DNA of 64,000 nucleotides from Orbaceae bacterium lpD04. Its GTDB lineage: Bacteria > Pseudomonadota > Gammaproteobacteria > Enterobacterales > Orbaceae. Position numbers and translations under genes: made by a program. The notes beneath the pieces were generated by a model. That model was given only the letters and a program-made list of their open reading frames with translations, was not told the origin of the DNA and made no database searches. Location of the stretch: positions 277,488-341,487 of the forward strand of contig CP133967.1 in the NCBI GenBank assembly GCA_036251935.1, written 5' to 3'. Shown here piece after piece: positions 30,821 to 41,525 of this stretch (position 1 is the first letter of the stretch; each line of letters opens with the position of its first letter).

Positions 30821-31456
30821 ATGTTTAAATCACTATTATATGTCGCAATATGCTTATTATCACTTGTTAGCTTAGCAAGCTGCCACTTTACGCCAGAGCA
30901 GCAACAAGAGTTTGATCCTGAGCTTGCCGCGTTAGCAAGGTTAAAATTGGGCTTGGGATATTTAGCACAAGCGAAGGATTCAACCGATAAATCGAATGAA
31001 GATATTAAACTTGCACACTATAATCTTACATTAGCGAATAAATACTCGCCTAATAACCCGAATGTTATGCTTGGAATGGCGTTATTTGATCAGCATGTTG
31101 GTGAGCTTCAAGAGGCTGACGTGATTTATCAAACGATAGTTAAAATGCAGCCAACTAATGGTTTGTACCGAATCCATTATGGCACTTTTCTATGTGGCAT
31201 GGGGCATTATCAAGAGGCTCGAGGCCAATACAAAATAGCAATTAGCCTTAATCGACCACAGTGGAAGATGGATGGGCTTGAACAGCTTGGCTACTGCGCG
31301 ATTCAAAACACCGATATCGCCCAAGCGAATGAAGCATTTAAATCTCTATTTCAATATAATGCCAATAAACGGCAAGATGTGATAACTACGGCTGACATAT
31401 ATCGACAACAAGGTGACATACAAATTGCGAGATATTTATTAGCTATTAGTAAATAA
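30821..31456 (+). CDS. pilW: TPR lipoprotein PilW/PilF family
   Basis: The 211-residue protein has a lipoprotein signal with lipobox LASC (Cys ~21) followed by tetratricopeptide repeats (residues ~40-205). This matches PilW/PilF, the outer-membrane pilotin of type IV pilus secretins, and the position just after rlmN is the usual one. The next genes of that conserved cluster (rodZ, ispG, hisS) are not here. Whether the genome has type IV pili cannot be told from the window; if not, the protein may serve another envelope role. Confidence 0.8.
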   Translation: MFKSLLYVAICLLSLVSLASCHFTPEQQQEFDPELAALARLKLGLGYLAQAKDSTDKSNEDIKLAHYNLTLANKYSPNNPNVMLGMALFDQHVGELQEADVIYQTIVKMQPTNGLYRIHYGTFLCGMGHYQEARGQYKIAISLNRPQWKMDGLEQLGYCAIQNTDIAQANEAFKSLFQYNANKRQDVITTADIYRQQGDIQIARYLLAISK

Positions 31457-31486
31457 AATAATGATAACAATAAAAGTTGGAACAAT

Positions 31487-32053
31487 ATGATGAATTTTTG
31501 GGCTATATTATTATTGGCATTTGCCATGTCGACTGATGCCTTTGCTGTTGCTGTTTGTAAAGGTGTTGCACTTAAAGTTCCTCGTTTTATTGATGCGTTC
31601 AAAGTTGGGCTATTATTCGGTTTCATCGAAGCTATCACACCAGCTCTTGGTTGGGTGCTCGGTTATATTGCGGTGCAATATGTTGAAAGGTGGGATCATT
31701 GGGTTATTTTTGCACTGATGCTCTTTTTAGGCGTCCGCATGATCTATAATAGTTTTAAAGAAGAAGAGTGCGCAGCCGATGAGCCACAAAGTGGTTCGCT
31801 TATTATGCTGATCTTAACTGCTATTTCAACGAGTATTGATGCATTTGCTGTTGGTATTGGACTTGCTTTGGCATCGGTAAATATTGCTTTTGCAGCTGGT
31901 ATGATTGGTTTTGTTACTTGCGTAATGGTAACAATTGGTATTTTATTAGGTAAAAAAATCGGGTGTCTTATTGGTAAAAAGGCAGAATTACTTGGTGGTT
32001 TAGTACTCATTGCGATTGGTATTTTGACGCTTTATCAGCATCTAGTTTTATAA
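31487..32053 (+). CDS. mntP: Manganese efflux pump MntP
   Basis: MntP exports Mn2+ across the inner membrane. The 188 residues form two repeated three-helix halves, each with an acidic motif: AMSTDAFAVAVCKG (residues ~14-27) and AISTSIDAFAVGIGLAL (~115-130), whose aspartates bind the metal. GFIEAITPALGW is also conserved. It follows pilW by 30 bp, leaving no room for the yybP-ykoY manganese riboswitch seen before E. coli mntP. It ends at a terminator shared with groEL. Confidence 0.93.
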   Translation: MMNFWAILLLAFAMSTDAFAVAVCKGVALKVPRFIDAFKVGLLFGFIEAITPALGWVLGYIAVQYVERWDHWVIFALMLFLGVRMIYNSFKEEECAADEPQSGSLIMLILTAISTSIDAFAVGIGLALASVNIAFAAGMIGFVTCVMVTIGILLGKKIGCLIGKKAELLGGLVLIAIGILTLYQHLVL

Positions 32054-32105
32054 CACAAGCTATTTTTTCACTATATTGATACCTTACAACAAAAAAATAA
32101 CGAAT

Positions 32106-32137
32106 AAAAAAACCGTAATCAATATTACGGTTTTTTT
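32106..32137. terminator. Bidirectional terminator between mntP and groEL
   Basis: CCGTAAT / ATTACGG with loop CAAT is flanked by seven A and seven T, so it works on both strands for the convergent genes. Confidence 0.95.
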
Positions 32138-32161
32138 GTAGATAAAGGGTTGGAACTTAAA

Positions 32162-33838
<1,677 letters not shown>

Positions 33839-33851
33839 TTAAATAACTTAA

Positions 33852-34145
33852 TTATGCCTGAACAATTGCTAAAATATCGCTTTCAGATAGGATCAAAACG
33901 TCTTCATTATCAATTTTTTCAGTTTTAACGCCATAACCTTCATTGAAAATAACAATATCCCCAACTTTGACATCTAATGGTTGTACATGACCATTTTCTA
34001 AAATACGACCATTCCCAACAGCTAAGACTTCACCACGAGTAGATTTACCTGCAGCAGATCCCGTTAATACAATCCCGCCAGCTGATTTTGATTCACTTTC
34101 TTTACGTTTGATGATCACACGATCATGCAATGGACGAATTTTCAT
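33852..34145 (-). CDS. groS: Co-chaperonin GroES
   Basis: GroES caps the GroEL ring. It has 97 residues with [14 protein letters not shown], the mobile loop [20 protein letters not shown] and ESDILAIV at the end. The ribosome site AGGAGAA lies before the ATG. It is first in groES-groEL, with a sigma-32 promoter about 100 bp upstream. Confidence 0.99.
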   Translation of the reverse strand: MKIRPLHDRVIIKRKESESKSAGGIVLTGSAAGKSTRGEVLAVGNGRILENGHVQPLDVKVGDIVIFNEGYGVKTEKIDNEDVLILSESDILAIVQA

Positions 34146-34241
34146 TAATTATTCTCCTACAATAAATTTTTAGTTAAATTTATACACAATAAGTTAAGGG
34201 AAAGACATAAAACGATTACATTTTATGATGTAGTGCGAAAT

Positions 34242-34269
34242 AGATGGGGGTACTTTTTGCCACTTCAAG
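34242..34269 (-). promoter_or_regulatory. Sigma-32 heat-shock promoter of groES-groEL
   Basis: On the minus strand CTTGAAG (34269-34263), a 13-nt spacer and CCCCATCT (34249-34242) match the sigma-32 consensus almost perfectly. The -35 lies within a small palindrome, GCCACT-n5-AGTGGC (34259-34275). No CIRCE element is present, so control is by sigma-32 rather than HrcA. Confidence 0.92.
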
Positions 34270-34303
34270 AGTGGCAATCAAAAAAAAATTTTTAATCGGC
34301 TAT

Positions 34304-34741
34304 TTATTCATCATTTTTATGAGTGAATTGGCCTTCAATCACCTCATTATTATGGTTATTATTGGGTGAATTTGATTGATAAGTTTTTATGCTCATTTTC
34401 GGGACAATTCGTTTGACTAAAAAACGTTGAATAGGCGATAGTAATAAAAGTGCCCCTAAGATATCAGTAAAAAAGCCAGGAATTGATAATAACAATCCTG
34501 CTAATAGTAGTGAAACACTTTTTACTAACTCATCATTTGGATTTTCATTATTAGCCATTTTTTGCTGTATCAATGCTAAATTCTTTAAGCCTTGTGATTT
34601 AACTAATGATAAACCAATGACTGAGGTTGCAATAATACAAATTAGTGCTAATAAAACGCCAATCGAGTTTGCTACAGCAACAAAAAGACTAATTTCAATG
34701 TAAACATATAAAAACAATAGCACTAAAAATAACCAACGCAT
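34304..34741 (-). CDS. fxsA: FxsA family membrane protein
   Basis: The 145-residue inner-membrane protein has three or four helices in its first ~110 residues and a polar tail. Family motifs IEISLFVAVANSIGVLLAL and LLLSIPGFFTDILGALLLLSPIQR are clear. E. coli FxsA affects exclusion of phage T7 by the F plasmid when overproduced; its normal role is unknown. It lies just upstream of groES on the same strand; E. coli also keeps fxsA beside groESL. Confidence 0.92.
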   Translation of the reverse strand: MRWLFLVLLFLYVYIEISLFVAVANSIGVLLALICIIATSVIGLSLVKSQGLKNLALIQQKMANNENPNDELVKSVSLLLAGLLLSIPGFFTDILGALLLLSPIQRFLVKRIVPKMSIKTYQSNSPNNNHNNEVIEGQFTHKNDE

Positions 34742-34898
34742 GTAATTTTATCCTTTTGTAAAAAATTATTGCTTAGATAATATAATGAGGCCGAGTTACT
34801 ATTTTTCAATAAAATGGTTAAAGAATTATTAAATTTGAGCAAATTATCTATTTTTCGAGCAATCAGTAAGGTTTTTATAAAATAAATAATAAAATGGA

Positions 34899-34927
34899 TT
34901 GACGAACAATCGGGAATCGTGTTTAAT
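34899..34927 (+). promoter_or_regulatory. Promoter of tRNA-Phe
   Basis: TTGACG (34899-34904), a 17-nt spacer and TTTAAT (34922-34927). The tRNA starts 14 bp after the -10, consistent with a very short leader. Confidence 0.75.
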
Positions 34928-34940
34928 ACGCTCCATTGTT

Positions 34941-35016
34941 GCCCGGATAGCTCAGTCGGTAGAGCAGGGGATTGAAAATCCCCGTGTCCGTGGTTCGATT
35001 CCGCGTCCGGGCACCA
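34941..35016 (+). tRNA. tRNA-Phe, anticodon GAA
   Basis: A 76-nt cloverleaf with encoded CCA. GCCCGGA pairs with TCCGGGC. The anticodon stem GGGGA/TCCCC holds the loop TTGAAAA, giving GAA. Confidence 0.97.
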
Positions 35017-35032
35017 ATCTTAAATAAAGAAC

Positions 35033-35055
35033 ACCAGCTTAAAGCTGGTTTTTTT
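35033..35055 (+). terminator. Terminator of tRNA-Phe
   Basis: ACCAGC / GCTGGT with a 5-nt loop followed by six or more T, 17 bp after the tRNA. Confidence 0.9.
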
Positions 35056-35170
35056 ATGTCTAAAATATTTGCTACAGAGTTTTTCTCATCGTCAGTTTTT
35101 TAATAAACATGGATTAACTAAAATTATAATTACATATCAAATTAAATTCTAAAAACCTGAAATAGCCAAA

Positions 35171-35767
35171 ATGAAAATAATTACAGCTAATAGCTTTTAT
35201 AAAGCTTGGTTAAACATCATTAAAAAGAATATTGTAGATGTATATTCTTGCTGGAATAGCCGTAAAGACTATACTAACCTCATTATTAAAAAGGATGATT
35301 CATTAATAACTCAAGTTTCAAAAGAACTCGATCTTATTTGTTATAATGCTGATTTTTATAGTATTGATAGTGTATTATATCGAAAAGAGGATTGGCTAAG
35401 TGGTTACGGTGGAGTTTTCCTACGTCATTTAGTTGTTGCTTTTGAGCATGAGAATGACTTTTTTAGTGGTTTATTTCAAGAAACTACACATTTACTCATA
35501 ACCCAAGCTGATTTAAAAGTATTAGTTTCTTATCCTCCTCAAGAGCTTGATGAATTTACAAATAAACATATAAAAGATGAATTAAATAATTTGTATCAAA
35601 TTATTCTAGGTAGTCCTTATGCAAATGAGATTTCTGAAAAAGAAAATTTTTTACTTATTTTAGGTAAAGATGATATTACTGATTTGAAAACTGATAATTG
35701 GCAAGAAGATGGTTATTGGAAAGGATTGGTATTTAAACTTGATGGCTGGAAAGCACTTACAATTTAA
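35171..35767 (+). CDS. Hypothetical protein, 198 residues
   Basis: I do not recognise this protein. It is cytosolic (no signal or membrane helix), acidic, and rich in Asp, Glu, Lys, Asn and aromatic residues. The end contains WQEDGYWKGLVFKLDGWKAL. It stands alone 115 bp after the tRNA-Phe terminator and its ribosome site is poor. Size, acidity and position beside a tRNA would fit an accessory gene, for example an orphan immunity-type protein, but no motif supports a function. Confidence 0.6.
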   Translation: MKIITANSFYKAWLNIIKKNIVDVYSCWNSRKDYTNLIIKKDDSLITQVSKELDLICYNADFYSIDSVLYRKEDWLSGYGGVFLRHLVVAFEHENDFFSGLFQETTHLLITQADLKVLVSYPPQELDEFTNKHIKDELNNLYQIILGSPYANEISEKENFLLILGKDDITDLKTDNWQEDGYWKGLVFKLDGWKALTI

Positions 35768-35851
35768 TTGTACTAGTGCCGATTCAATCGAGCGATGAGT
35801 TTGAAAAAAGTCTCGAAGCTTCTTTTTTTCCATTTTTAGGTAGTTTCAACG

Positions 35852-36340
35852 TTAATTATTGGCGTTATTTTTATTTGGTATTTGTACTTCCGATTTTGAA
35901 TCTAATTTTTCTAAAGGTTGAATAGAAATTATTTTCTTATCACCCTCAACTCTGGTTGAATAAACTTGAATTGGGATTTTTTCTCTTGGTTTTTTATTAA
36001 AGATAATATTACTTAAATATAAAGTCATGCTAATAATAGTCAAAAAGTAGCAAATATGTTTTAATCGTTTTCGTCGTTCATTTCTTGTAAGCGCATTAAT
36101 GATGCAATTAAGCATTTCAGAGCTTTCTTCTTTATTTGTTGATATTATGACTTCCTTACCCTTATTTCTTCGCGTTCTATATTCATCGATGTAGTAAATC
36201 AATGAACCATCACTATTAATTTGGAAACTATCTTTACAGTAGTTTATTAATGAAATGGCTAGGATTGCGGTGGTTTCGGTCTCTGTTATTTTTTGTAATG
36301 TAATGTAGTTACTAACTATTTTTGCTTTATATTTATTCAT
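35852..36340 (-). CDS. Hypothetical single-pass membrane protein, 162 residues
   Basis: I do not recognise this protein. Residues ~1-92 are polar and end in a very basic patch (RNERRKRLKH). One membrane helix follows (~95-113, CYFLTIISMTLYLSNIIF), then a polar ~50-residue tail. By the positive-inside rule the N-terminal part is cytosolic. It is convergent with the preceding hypothetical gene. No partner is obvious. Confidence 0.55.
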   Translation of the reverse strand: MNKYKAKIVSNYITLQKITETETTAILAISLINYCKDSFQINSDGSLIYYIDEYRTRRNKGKEVIISTNKEESSEMLNCIINALTRNERRKRLKHICYFLTIISMTLYLSNIIFNKKPREKIPIQVYSTRVEGDKKIISIQPLEKLDSKSEVQIPNKNNANN

Positions 36341-36421
36341 TATTCCATATTCCTTACAAAAAGTGAGTTTGGTAAATTATTTGAATCATCGTAAATAATG
36401 TTACGCTTAACTTTGTTTATA

Positions 36422-37618
36422 TTATAGCGATGATATTTGCCTACTTTTTCGACAAGGCTGATTGAATGAATAAAATTGCCACAATAAAGCGAAAACCGCT
36501 AGTAATGAGATTGCCATCCCGACCCAAGCTAGGTAAATTATTCCTAGGTTATTAATCGTAAATACTCCTACTATAGAACCTAATACTATGCCGGTATTGA
36601 AAGACGCAATATTCATTCCTGATACCACATCTAAAGATTGCGGAGCATAAAGAACGGCTAATTTCATTAGGCGTCCTTGTAATGGCGGAATAGCTGCATA
36701 AGTCGCTAAGCCTAATAATGCAGTTAATAATAACATCAAAAACCAATCGTATTGCAATAATCCGATACATGCAAGTATGCTGGTCAGCATTATTAATACA
36801 ACTAATACTGCTTTATAAATCCCCCATTTATCCGTAAAATATCCACCTAAAACGTTACCAATCGTCGCGCCGATACCATAAGTTAACATTATTATGCCTA
36901 ACTCGTCAGGTTTAATGATAGTGACGGTTAGCAATAATGGCGAAATATAACTATAAAGGGTAAAAGATCCTGCATAAGCTAATATTGTAACACTAGCACC
37001 AGCTAATAATTTCACATTCAACAATACTTTTAAATGACCCGAGCGAGTTATCGATATTTTTGTTGAGTCATCTAACTTACTTGGCATAAATAAAACTAAT
37101 CCAAGCACCCCCATACTACTAAATCCTGCAATCACTAAAAAAATCATTTGCCATGTAAGCAAAGTGCCAAGCCACGTCCCGATAGGGACGCCTATTGACA
37201 TCGCTATCGTCAAACCACCAAATACTAAAGCAAGAGCGCTCCCTGTTTTTTGATTAGGCACCAACCTTATTGCTACTCCAGATGTAACCGCTAATAATAC
37301 GCCATGAGCAAGGCCTGAAAAAAAACGCGCGACTAATAAAAACATTAACTGCTCAACAAAAACGATAGCAAAATTTCCTAAAGTAAAAATTAGCATAGCA
37401 ATAACTAAAACTTGCTTGCGTGACCAGTGAGTGGTCAATGCCGTTAATACGGGTGCACCGATAACAACACCCAATGCATAAATAGTTACAGCCATTGCAG
37501 CATGAGTGACTGGAGTATTTAAATCTTGAGCAATATTAGCAACTAAACCAATTGTAACAAACTCGGTAAATCCTATCGAAAAGGTACATAAAGAAAAAAT
37601 AAAAATAACAAAGGGCAT
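36422..37618 (-). CDS. MFS transporter, DHA1-type exporter
   Basis: The 398-residue protein has twelve predicted helices and the motifs of the arabinose-polymer/sugar-efflux branch of the DHA1 drug:H+ antiporter family. These are FTEFVTIGLVANIAQDL in helix 1, GAPVLTALTTHWSRKQVL in the helix 2-3 loop and ALVFGGLTIAMSIGVPIGTWLG (motif C) in helix 5. It probably exports a small compound with protons. It is divergent from the LysR gene, which is likely its regulator. The substrate cannot be read. Confidence 0.85.
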   Translation of the reverse strand: MPFVIFIFSLCTFSIGFTEFVTIGLVANIAQDLNTPVTHAAMAVTIYALGVVIGAPVLTALTTHWSRKQVLVIAMLIFTLGNFAIVFVEQLMFLLVARFFSGLAHGVLLAVTSGVAIRLVPNQKTGSALALVFGGLTIAMSIGVPIGTWLGTLLTWQMIFLVIAGFSSMGVLGLVLFMPSKLDDSTKISITRSGHLKVLLNVKLLAGASVTILAYAGSFTLYSYISPLLLTVTIIKPDELGIIMLTYGIGATIGNVLGGYFTDKWGIYKAVLVVLIMLTSILACIGLLQYDWFLMLLLTALLGLATYAAIPPLQGRLMKLAVLYAPQSLDVVSGMNIASFNTGIVLGSIVGVFTINNLGIIYLAWVGMAISLLAVFALLWQFYSFNQPCRKSRQISSL

Positions 37619-37727
37619 TTTTCTATTCTCATCACTAAATATATAAAAAAGTAATCAGTAGCTTAAATATTTTTTATTTGGTATAAAATAGGTAAAATCA
37701 AAAAACACTTATGATGAAATGGAATAA

Positions 37728-38645
37728 ATGAACTTAAAAAACTTAGATGACCTTGTCGTTTTTTTAAAAGTTGTAGACTGCAAAAATTTTTCTATTGCAG
37801 CTAGAAACTTAAATATTGCACCAACTACAGTAAGCAAACAGATCCTAAGGCTTGAAAAAGCGCTTAATTGCACGCTTTTTGAACGAAACACTCGGAATCT
37901 TAAAATAACTTATGAAGGTACAGCGATTGTCGAGCTTGCGAGAACTGCAATAAGTTTGTTAGAGGAGGTTGATGAGGTAGCTAACGCTGGCAGCAAAGAA
38001 CTTACTGGAAGTATAAAAATTTCAGCACCAATTGCTTTTGGAAGTAAATACCTTACCTATGACATCGCGAAATTTAGACAGCAAAATCCACACGTAGCAT
38101 TTGAACTACAACTGACCGACCATATTATAGACCTCTATGATAAAGACATTGATCTGGCTATAAGGATTGGTCATTTAGCTGATTCCCGGCTTATTGCTAA
38201 AAAAGTAGCCGCGAGTTCCCGAATTTTGGTCGCTTCTCCTCACTACCTTGAAAAATATGGTACACCAACACTTCCCTCACAATTAAGTCAGCATAATTGC
38301 CTGATTTTTAGTTATCCGGGAGTTATTCATAACCAATGGCAACTTAATAATAAACAACAATCAATACTTGTTGAAGTAACTGGTAACCTATGCTCTGATA
38401 ATGGTTATGTCCTTGATGCTTGGTGCTCGGCGGGGCTTGGAATAGCTTTAAGAGAAACATGGGCAATAGCCGACGACTTAAAAACAAAAAGGTTAATACG
38501 AGTCTTGCCAAAGTGGCAAGAACCATTAACCCCAATTAATATTGTTAGAGCGAAAAGAGAACCAGTACCTCGGCGAATTAGTGATTTTAGTGACTTTTTG
38601 TATCGACAATGGCAAGGGGCGACATGGAATTGCAAAAGTATATAA
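37728..38645 (+). CDS. LysR-family transcriptional regulator
   Basis: The 305 residues comprise an N-terminal helix-turn-helix (residues ~1-60, DLVVFLKVVDCKNFSIAARNL...APTTVSKQILRLEK) and a C-terminal periplasmic-binding-type effector domain (~90-295). The features place it in the AaeR/DmlR-like group that includes regulators with one short divergent target. It faces the MFS exporter across a 109-bp gap that must hold both promoters. It most likely controls that exporter in response to the exported compound. Confidence 0.88.
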   Translation: MNLKNLDDLVVFLKVVDCKNFSIAARNLNIAPTTVSKQILRLEKALNCTLFERNTRNLKITYEGTAIVELARTAISLLEEVDEVANAGSKELTGSIKISAPIAFGSKYLTYDIAKFRQQNPHVAFELQLTDHIIDLYDKDIDLAIRIGHLADSRLIAKKVAASSRILVASPHYLEKYGTPTLPSQLSQHNCLIFSYPGVIHNQWQLNNKQQSILVEVTGNLCSDNGYVLDAWCSAGLGIALRETWAIADDLKTKRLIRVLPKWQEPLTPINIVRAKREPVPRRISDFSDFLYRQWQGATWNCKSI

Positions 38646-38796
38646 CGCTATGAATTTTAATTTGATAGCGACTAAGATTTTTATCGTTAGCCACAAAAAT
38701 ATTAGCAGCACAATCAAAGAATATCACTGATTTTTACTCATCAGTATTTATGCTAGTATACACCACTAAAAATTTGTCAAATTAAGTGACCGAATA

Positions 38797-39615
38797 ATGA
38801 GTTACCAATGTCCGCTATGCCAAACACCATTAGCCTTATCTCATCGTACTTGGCGTTGTATCAATAATCATTCGTTTGATATCGCTAAAGATGATTATGT
38901 TAATTTGATGCCAGTTCAACATAAACATTCTAAAGAACCTGGCGATAACCAAGATATGATGCAAGCTCGTCGTCATTTTTTAGATGCGGGGTATTATCAA
39001 CCATTAAGAGATGCCGTTTACGATCTGTTTCAGCAACATATCTCAATAAATACAGCCGCTTTGTTAGATATTGGCTGTGGTGAAGGTTATTACACTGGCG
39101 GAATTATGCAGTACTTGAAACCATCATGTCCAGACTTGATGGTTTATGGTTTAGATATTGCTAAAGGGGCCGTTCGATCTGCGGCTAAACGTTATAAAGA
39201 GACTCATTTTTGTGTCGCATCAAGCTATCGTCTGCCTTTTACCGATCATTCTCTAGATGGTGCACTGCGTATTTATGCGCCATGTCAAGATACCGAGCTT
39301 GCGCGCGTAATTAAAAGCAGCGGAATATTAATTACTGTAACGCCAGCACCTCATCATCTTGAGCAGCTTAAAGCATTGATTTACCCTAATGTAAAATTAC
39401 ATAATGAGGCGATTGAACAAATTACCGGGTTTACCCTGCAAAAGCAACAACGGCTATCTTATCAGATGGCTCTTGACTGCGAACAGCGGCTTAATCTATT
39501 GAAAATGACCCCCTTTGGATGGCGCGCGAATGAAGAGGTAATACAAAAACTTATTGAGCTTACTGATTTTATCTGCGACGCTGATTTTTATATTTGTTTA
39601 TATCGAAAAGAGTAA
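38797..39615 (+). CDS. rlmA: 23S rRNA (guanine-745-N1)-methyltransferase RlmA
   Basis: RlmA methylates G745 of 23S rRNA. The 272 residues start with a zinc ribbon (YQCPLCQTPL...WRCINNHSFD, Cys4/Cys3-His type) that recognises rRNA, then DYVNLMPVQHKH, and a Rossmann methyltransferase domain with motif I LLDIGCGEGYYTG near residue 90. It is a single gene with its own region upstream. Confidence 0.93.
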   Translation: MSYQCPLCQTPLALSHRTWRCINNHSFDIAKDDYVNLMPVQHKHSKEPGDNQDMMQARRHFLDAGYYQPLRDAVYDLFQQHISINTAALLDIGCGEGYYTGGIMQYLKPSCPDLMVYGLDIAKGAVRSAAKRYKETHFCVASSYRLPFTDHSLDGALRIYAPCQDTELARVIKSSGILITVTPAPHHLEQLKALIYPNVKLHNEAIEQITGFTLQKQQRLSYQMALDCEQRLNLLKMTPFGWRANEEVIQKLIELTDFICDADFYICLYRKE

Positions 39616-39842
39616 TAAATTGTTCTATGCTAACGATGCTCAATATAGCGCTGGTTTTTGATTGAAAAGGCATATTAACAGGGCGAAAGTTAACAAAATT
39701 TAGCATTATTTATGGGTAAATAGGCATCAAACTGCTAATCATCGATGATGGATAATAATGGTGTTTATCAATTTTATCGGTATGATTATATACAAGTTAA
39801 ATTAACTTGGCATTAACAATAGCTAGCTGAGAAGGCCTTATT

Positions 39843-40220
39843 ATGAGAATTAAATTATTGTTTATTTGCATGTTAATGCTAATACTTGCAGGGTGTGCGA
39901 CAACGGCTAAATATCAAAAAATATTAGATAGCTGGGTTGGCGCAAGTGAGCAACAATTAATTGAATCGTGGGGCATTCCTGATAGTACTTATGAATTGGG
40001 CAATTTAAAATTTCTATCTTATCGATATTCAGACCAACGAATATTATATGGCTCACCCCCTGTCTATGTAAGTAATGTTCGTAATGGTATGATATATACT
40101 AATGTAGTTGGCGGAACGCCGGATATGATCGTTTCCAATTGGTGTAAAACCACGTTTACGATCGAAAATGAAAAAGTGATGAAATGGACCTTTAATGGCA
40201 ATAGCTGCATTGCCAATTAA
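39843..40220 (+). CDS. Small lipoprotein, BamE/SmpA-like fold suspected
   Basis: The 125-residue protein has a lipoprotein signal with lipobox LAGC (Cys ~18). The mature part has the pattern W-V-G-A-S-E-Q-Q-L-I-E-S-W-G-I-P-D, which resembles the opening helix pair of BamE-like (SmpA/OmlA) lipoproteins, followed by a beta-rich region. The two Cys near the end (WCKTTF, NSCIAN) could form a disulfide. It is monocistronic, with an inverted repeat downstream. Confidence 0.65.
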   Translation: MRIKLLFICMLMLILAGCATTAKYQKILDSWVGASEQQLIESWGIPDSTYELGNLKFLSYRYSDQRILYGSPPVYVSNVRNGMIYTNVVGGTPDMIVSNWCKTTFTIENEKVMKWTFNGNSCIAN

Positions 40221-40248
40221 TGGCTTTGGTTAAACAGCATTTTAAAAT

Positions 40249-40288
40249 CCTACCAAAATTGATTAGCGGTAAGCTTGATTTTGGTAGG
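40249..40288. terminator. Inverted repeat between convergent genes
   Basis: CCTACCAAAAT (40249-40259) pairs perfectly with ATTTTGGTAGG (40278-40288) across an 18-nt loop. It lies between the lipoprotein gene and surE, which converge. No clear T run, so a weak terminator at best. Confidence 0.5.
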
Positions 40289-40315
40289 GATTACGATTAT
40301 TTTGAGTTATAAAAA

Positions 40316-41209
40316 CTAATCTTGATTAAAAATCATCTCATATTCCGCTTGAGTCGACATATCATTCCAGTTACCTTTAAAGATGCTGTAGATAATATAT
40401 TTATGGTTTAACCACGCTGTTGCGGTATTATCATCGCTAGGCTGCATTAAGGTAAAATCGATTTTTTGGACAGCATTACCGTTTGGTAAAATTTCAAAGA
40501 TATATTGTGGTTTAGGGAACGGTTCATTTTCAATAAATTTTATGCCTTTGATCTCGTTTTTAGGGACTGCGGGATAATTCAGCCCAAGGCCCGTTCCTGG
40601 CGGTAAAATCGGTTTATTCTTATCTTTATTTACCTGCATCTTATCAACAAGTTCAACCACGTAGTTTATCGAATCTGGCCAATACCGTTTTACATTTTGG
40701 CTTGCTTCATTTAGTAGGCCGCCTTGATCATCTGACAATTTAGTAAATGATGCGCCTATACTTGCAGATACAGCTGGGTAACCAGAGCGAACAGCTCTTA
40801 CCGCGGCGCTCACGGTTCCTGAATTAAGTTGCGCTCCGCCCGTATTGCCACCATCATTGACGCCGGAAATAACTAGATCAGGTGGATTATCTTTCATTAA
40901 TGCAGTTAGACCAAAATCGACAGAATCAGAAGGTGTGCCAGGGAAACAATACCGCTTTTCACCTATTTTTTTTACTTCAAATTCATAGCCGGGTTTAAAT
41001 GTGACCGCTGTGCCAACGCCGCTTTGATTTATTGATGGTGCAACAATCCAAGCATCGTAACCTTTAGCGTTTAATTTATCTTGTAACGATGTTGTGCCAA
41101 TAGACTCACAGCCATCATCATTAACAATTAAGATCCTCATTTTTTCGGCAAATGCAGAGCCACAAAATAAGCTAGATAAAATAGCGATCGAGAGGAGTGT
41201 TTTTTTCAT
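40316..41209 (-). CDS. surE: Exported SurE-family 5'/3'-nucleotidase (acid phosphatase)
   Basis: The 297-residue protein belongs to the SurE metal-dependent phosphatases: RILIVNDDGCES near residue 25 (metal Asp pair), APSINQSGVGTA (Ser ligand), and VISGVNDGGNTG (Asn ligand) are all present. Classical SurE is a cytosolic protein of about 250 residues encoded beside pcm. This one has an N-terminal signal peptide (cleavage near FAE-KMR), longer loops, and no pcm or nlpD nearby, so it is probably a periplasmic or secreted acid phosphatase. Possible disulfide cysteines are at residues ~34 and ~88. It is divergent from the srf cluster. Confidence 0.88.
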   Translation of the reverse strand: MKKTLLSIAILSSLFCGSAFAEKMRILIVNDDGCESIGTTSLQDKLNAKGYDAWIVAPSINQSGVGTAVTFKPGYEFEVKKIGEKRYCFPGTPSDSVDFGLTALMKDNPPDLVISGVNDGGNTGGAQLNSGTVSAAVRAVRSGYPAVSASIGASFTKLSDDQGGLLNEASQNVKRYWPDSINYVVELVDKMQVNKDKNKPILPPGTGLGLNYPAVPKNEIKGIKFIENEPFPKPQYIFEILPNGNAVQKIDFTLMQPSDDNTATAWLNHKYIIYSIFKGNWNDMSTQAEYEMIFNQD

Positions 41210-41525
41210 ATTTTTTCCTTGGTTATTCTTAAATATTGTTTAGGGTTAACCTCATTTTTACAAATTATATCGAGAATGAGTAAACGTGAATGTGATCTTG
41301 GGCATGAAAGTAACAAATATTGCCTTTATGGATAAATAAAAAAGGTAATAAGGGGTGAGTTGATATATTTATCCTCTTAAGCTTAAAAAAAAATTATAGG
41401 CTTGAACTAACAAAATTAACTGAGCAAGAATCTAGGTAATTAGTGAGTGATTTTCATGTTTTTCTGTTAAAATGACGTGATATGAACTAATATTGCTCAG
41501 TTTAGGGATAAATTATTGGAAAAAC
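41210..41525. other. Divergent intergenic region surE / srfA
   Basis: It contains the promoters of surE and of the srf cluster. The best candidate for the latter is an extended -10, TGTTAAAAT (41465-41473), 52 bp before the srfA ATG, without a clear -35. I see no conserved operator or RNA gene. Confidence 0.4.

Noticed and set aside
31457..31486. yybP-ykoY manganese riboswitch before mntP
   Set aside because: Only 30 bp separate pilW and mntP, too short for the structure.
34146..34303. CIRCE element at groES
   Set aside because: The TTAGCACTC-n9-GAGTGCTAA dyad is absent; a sigma-32 promoter explains control.
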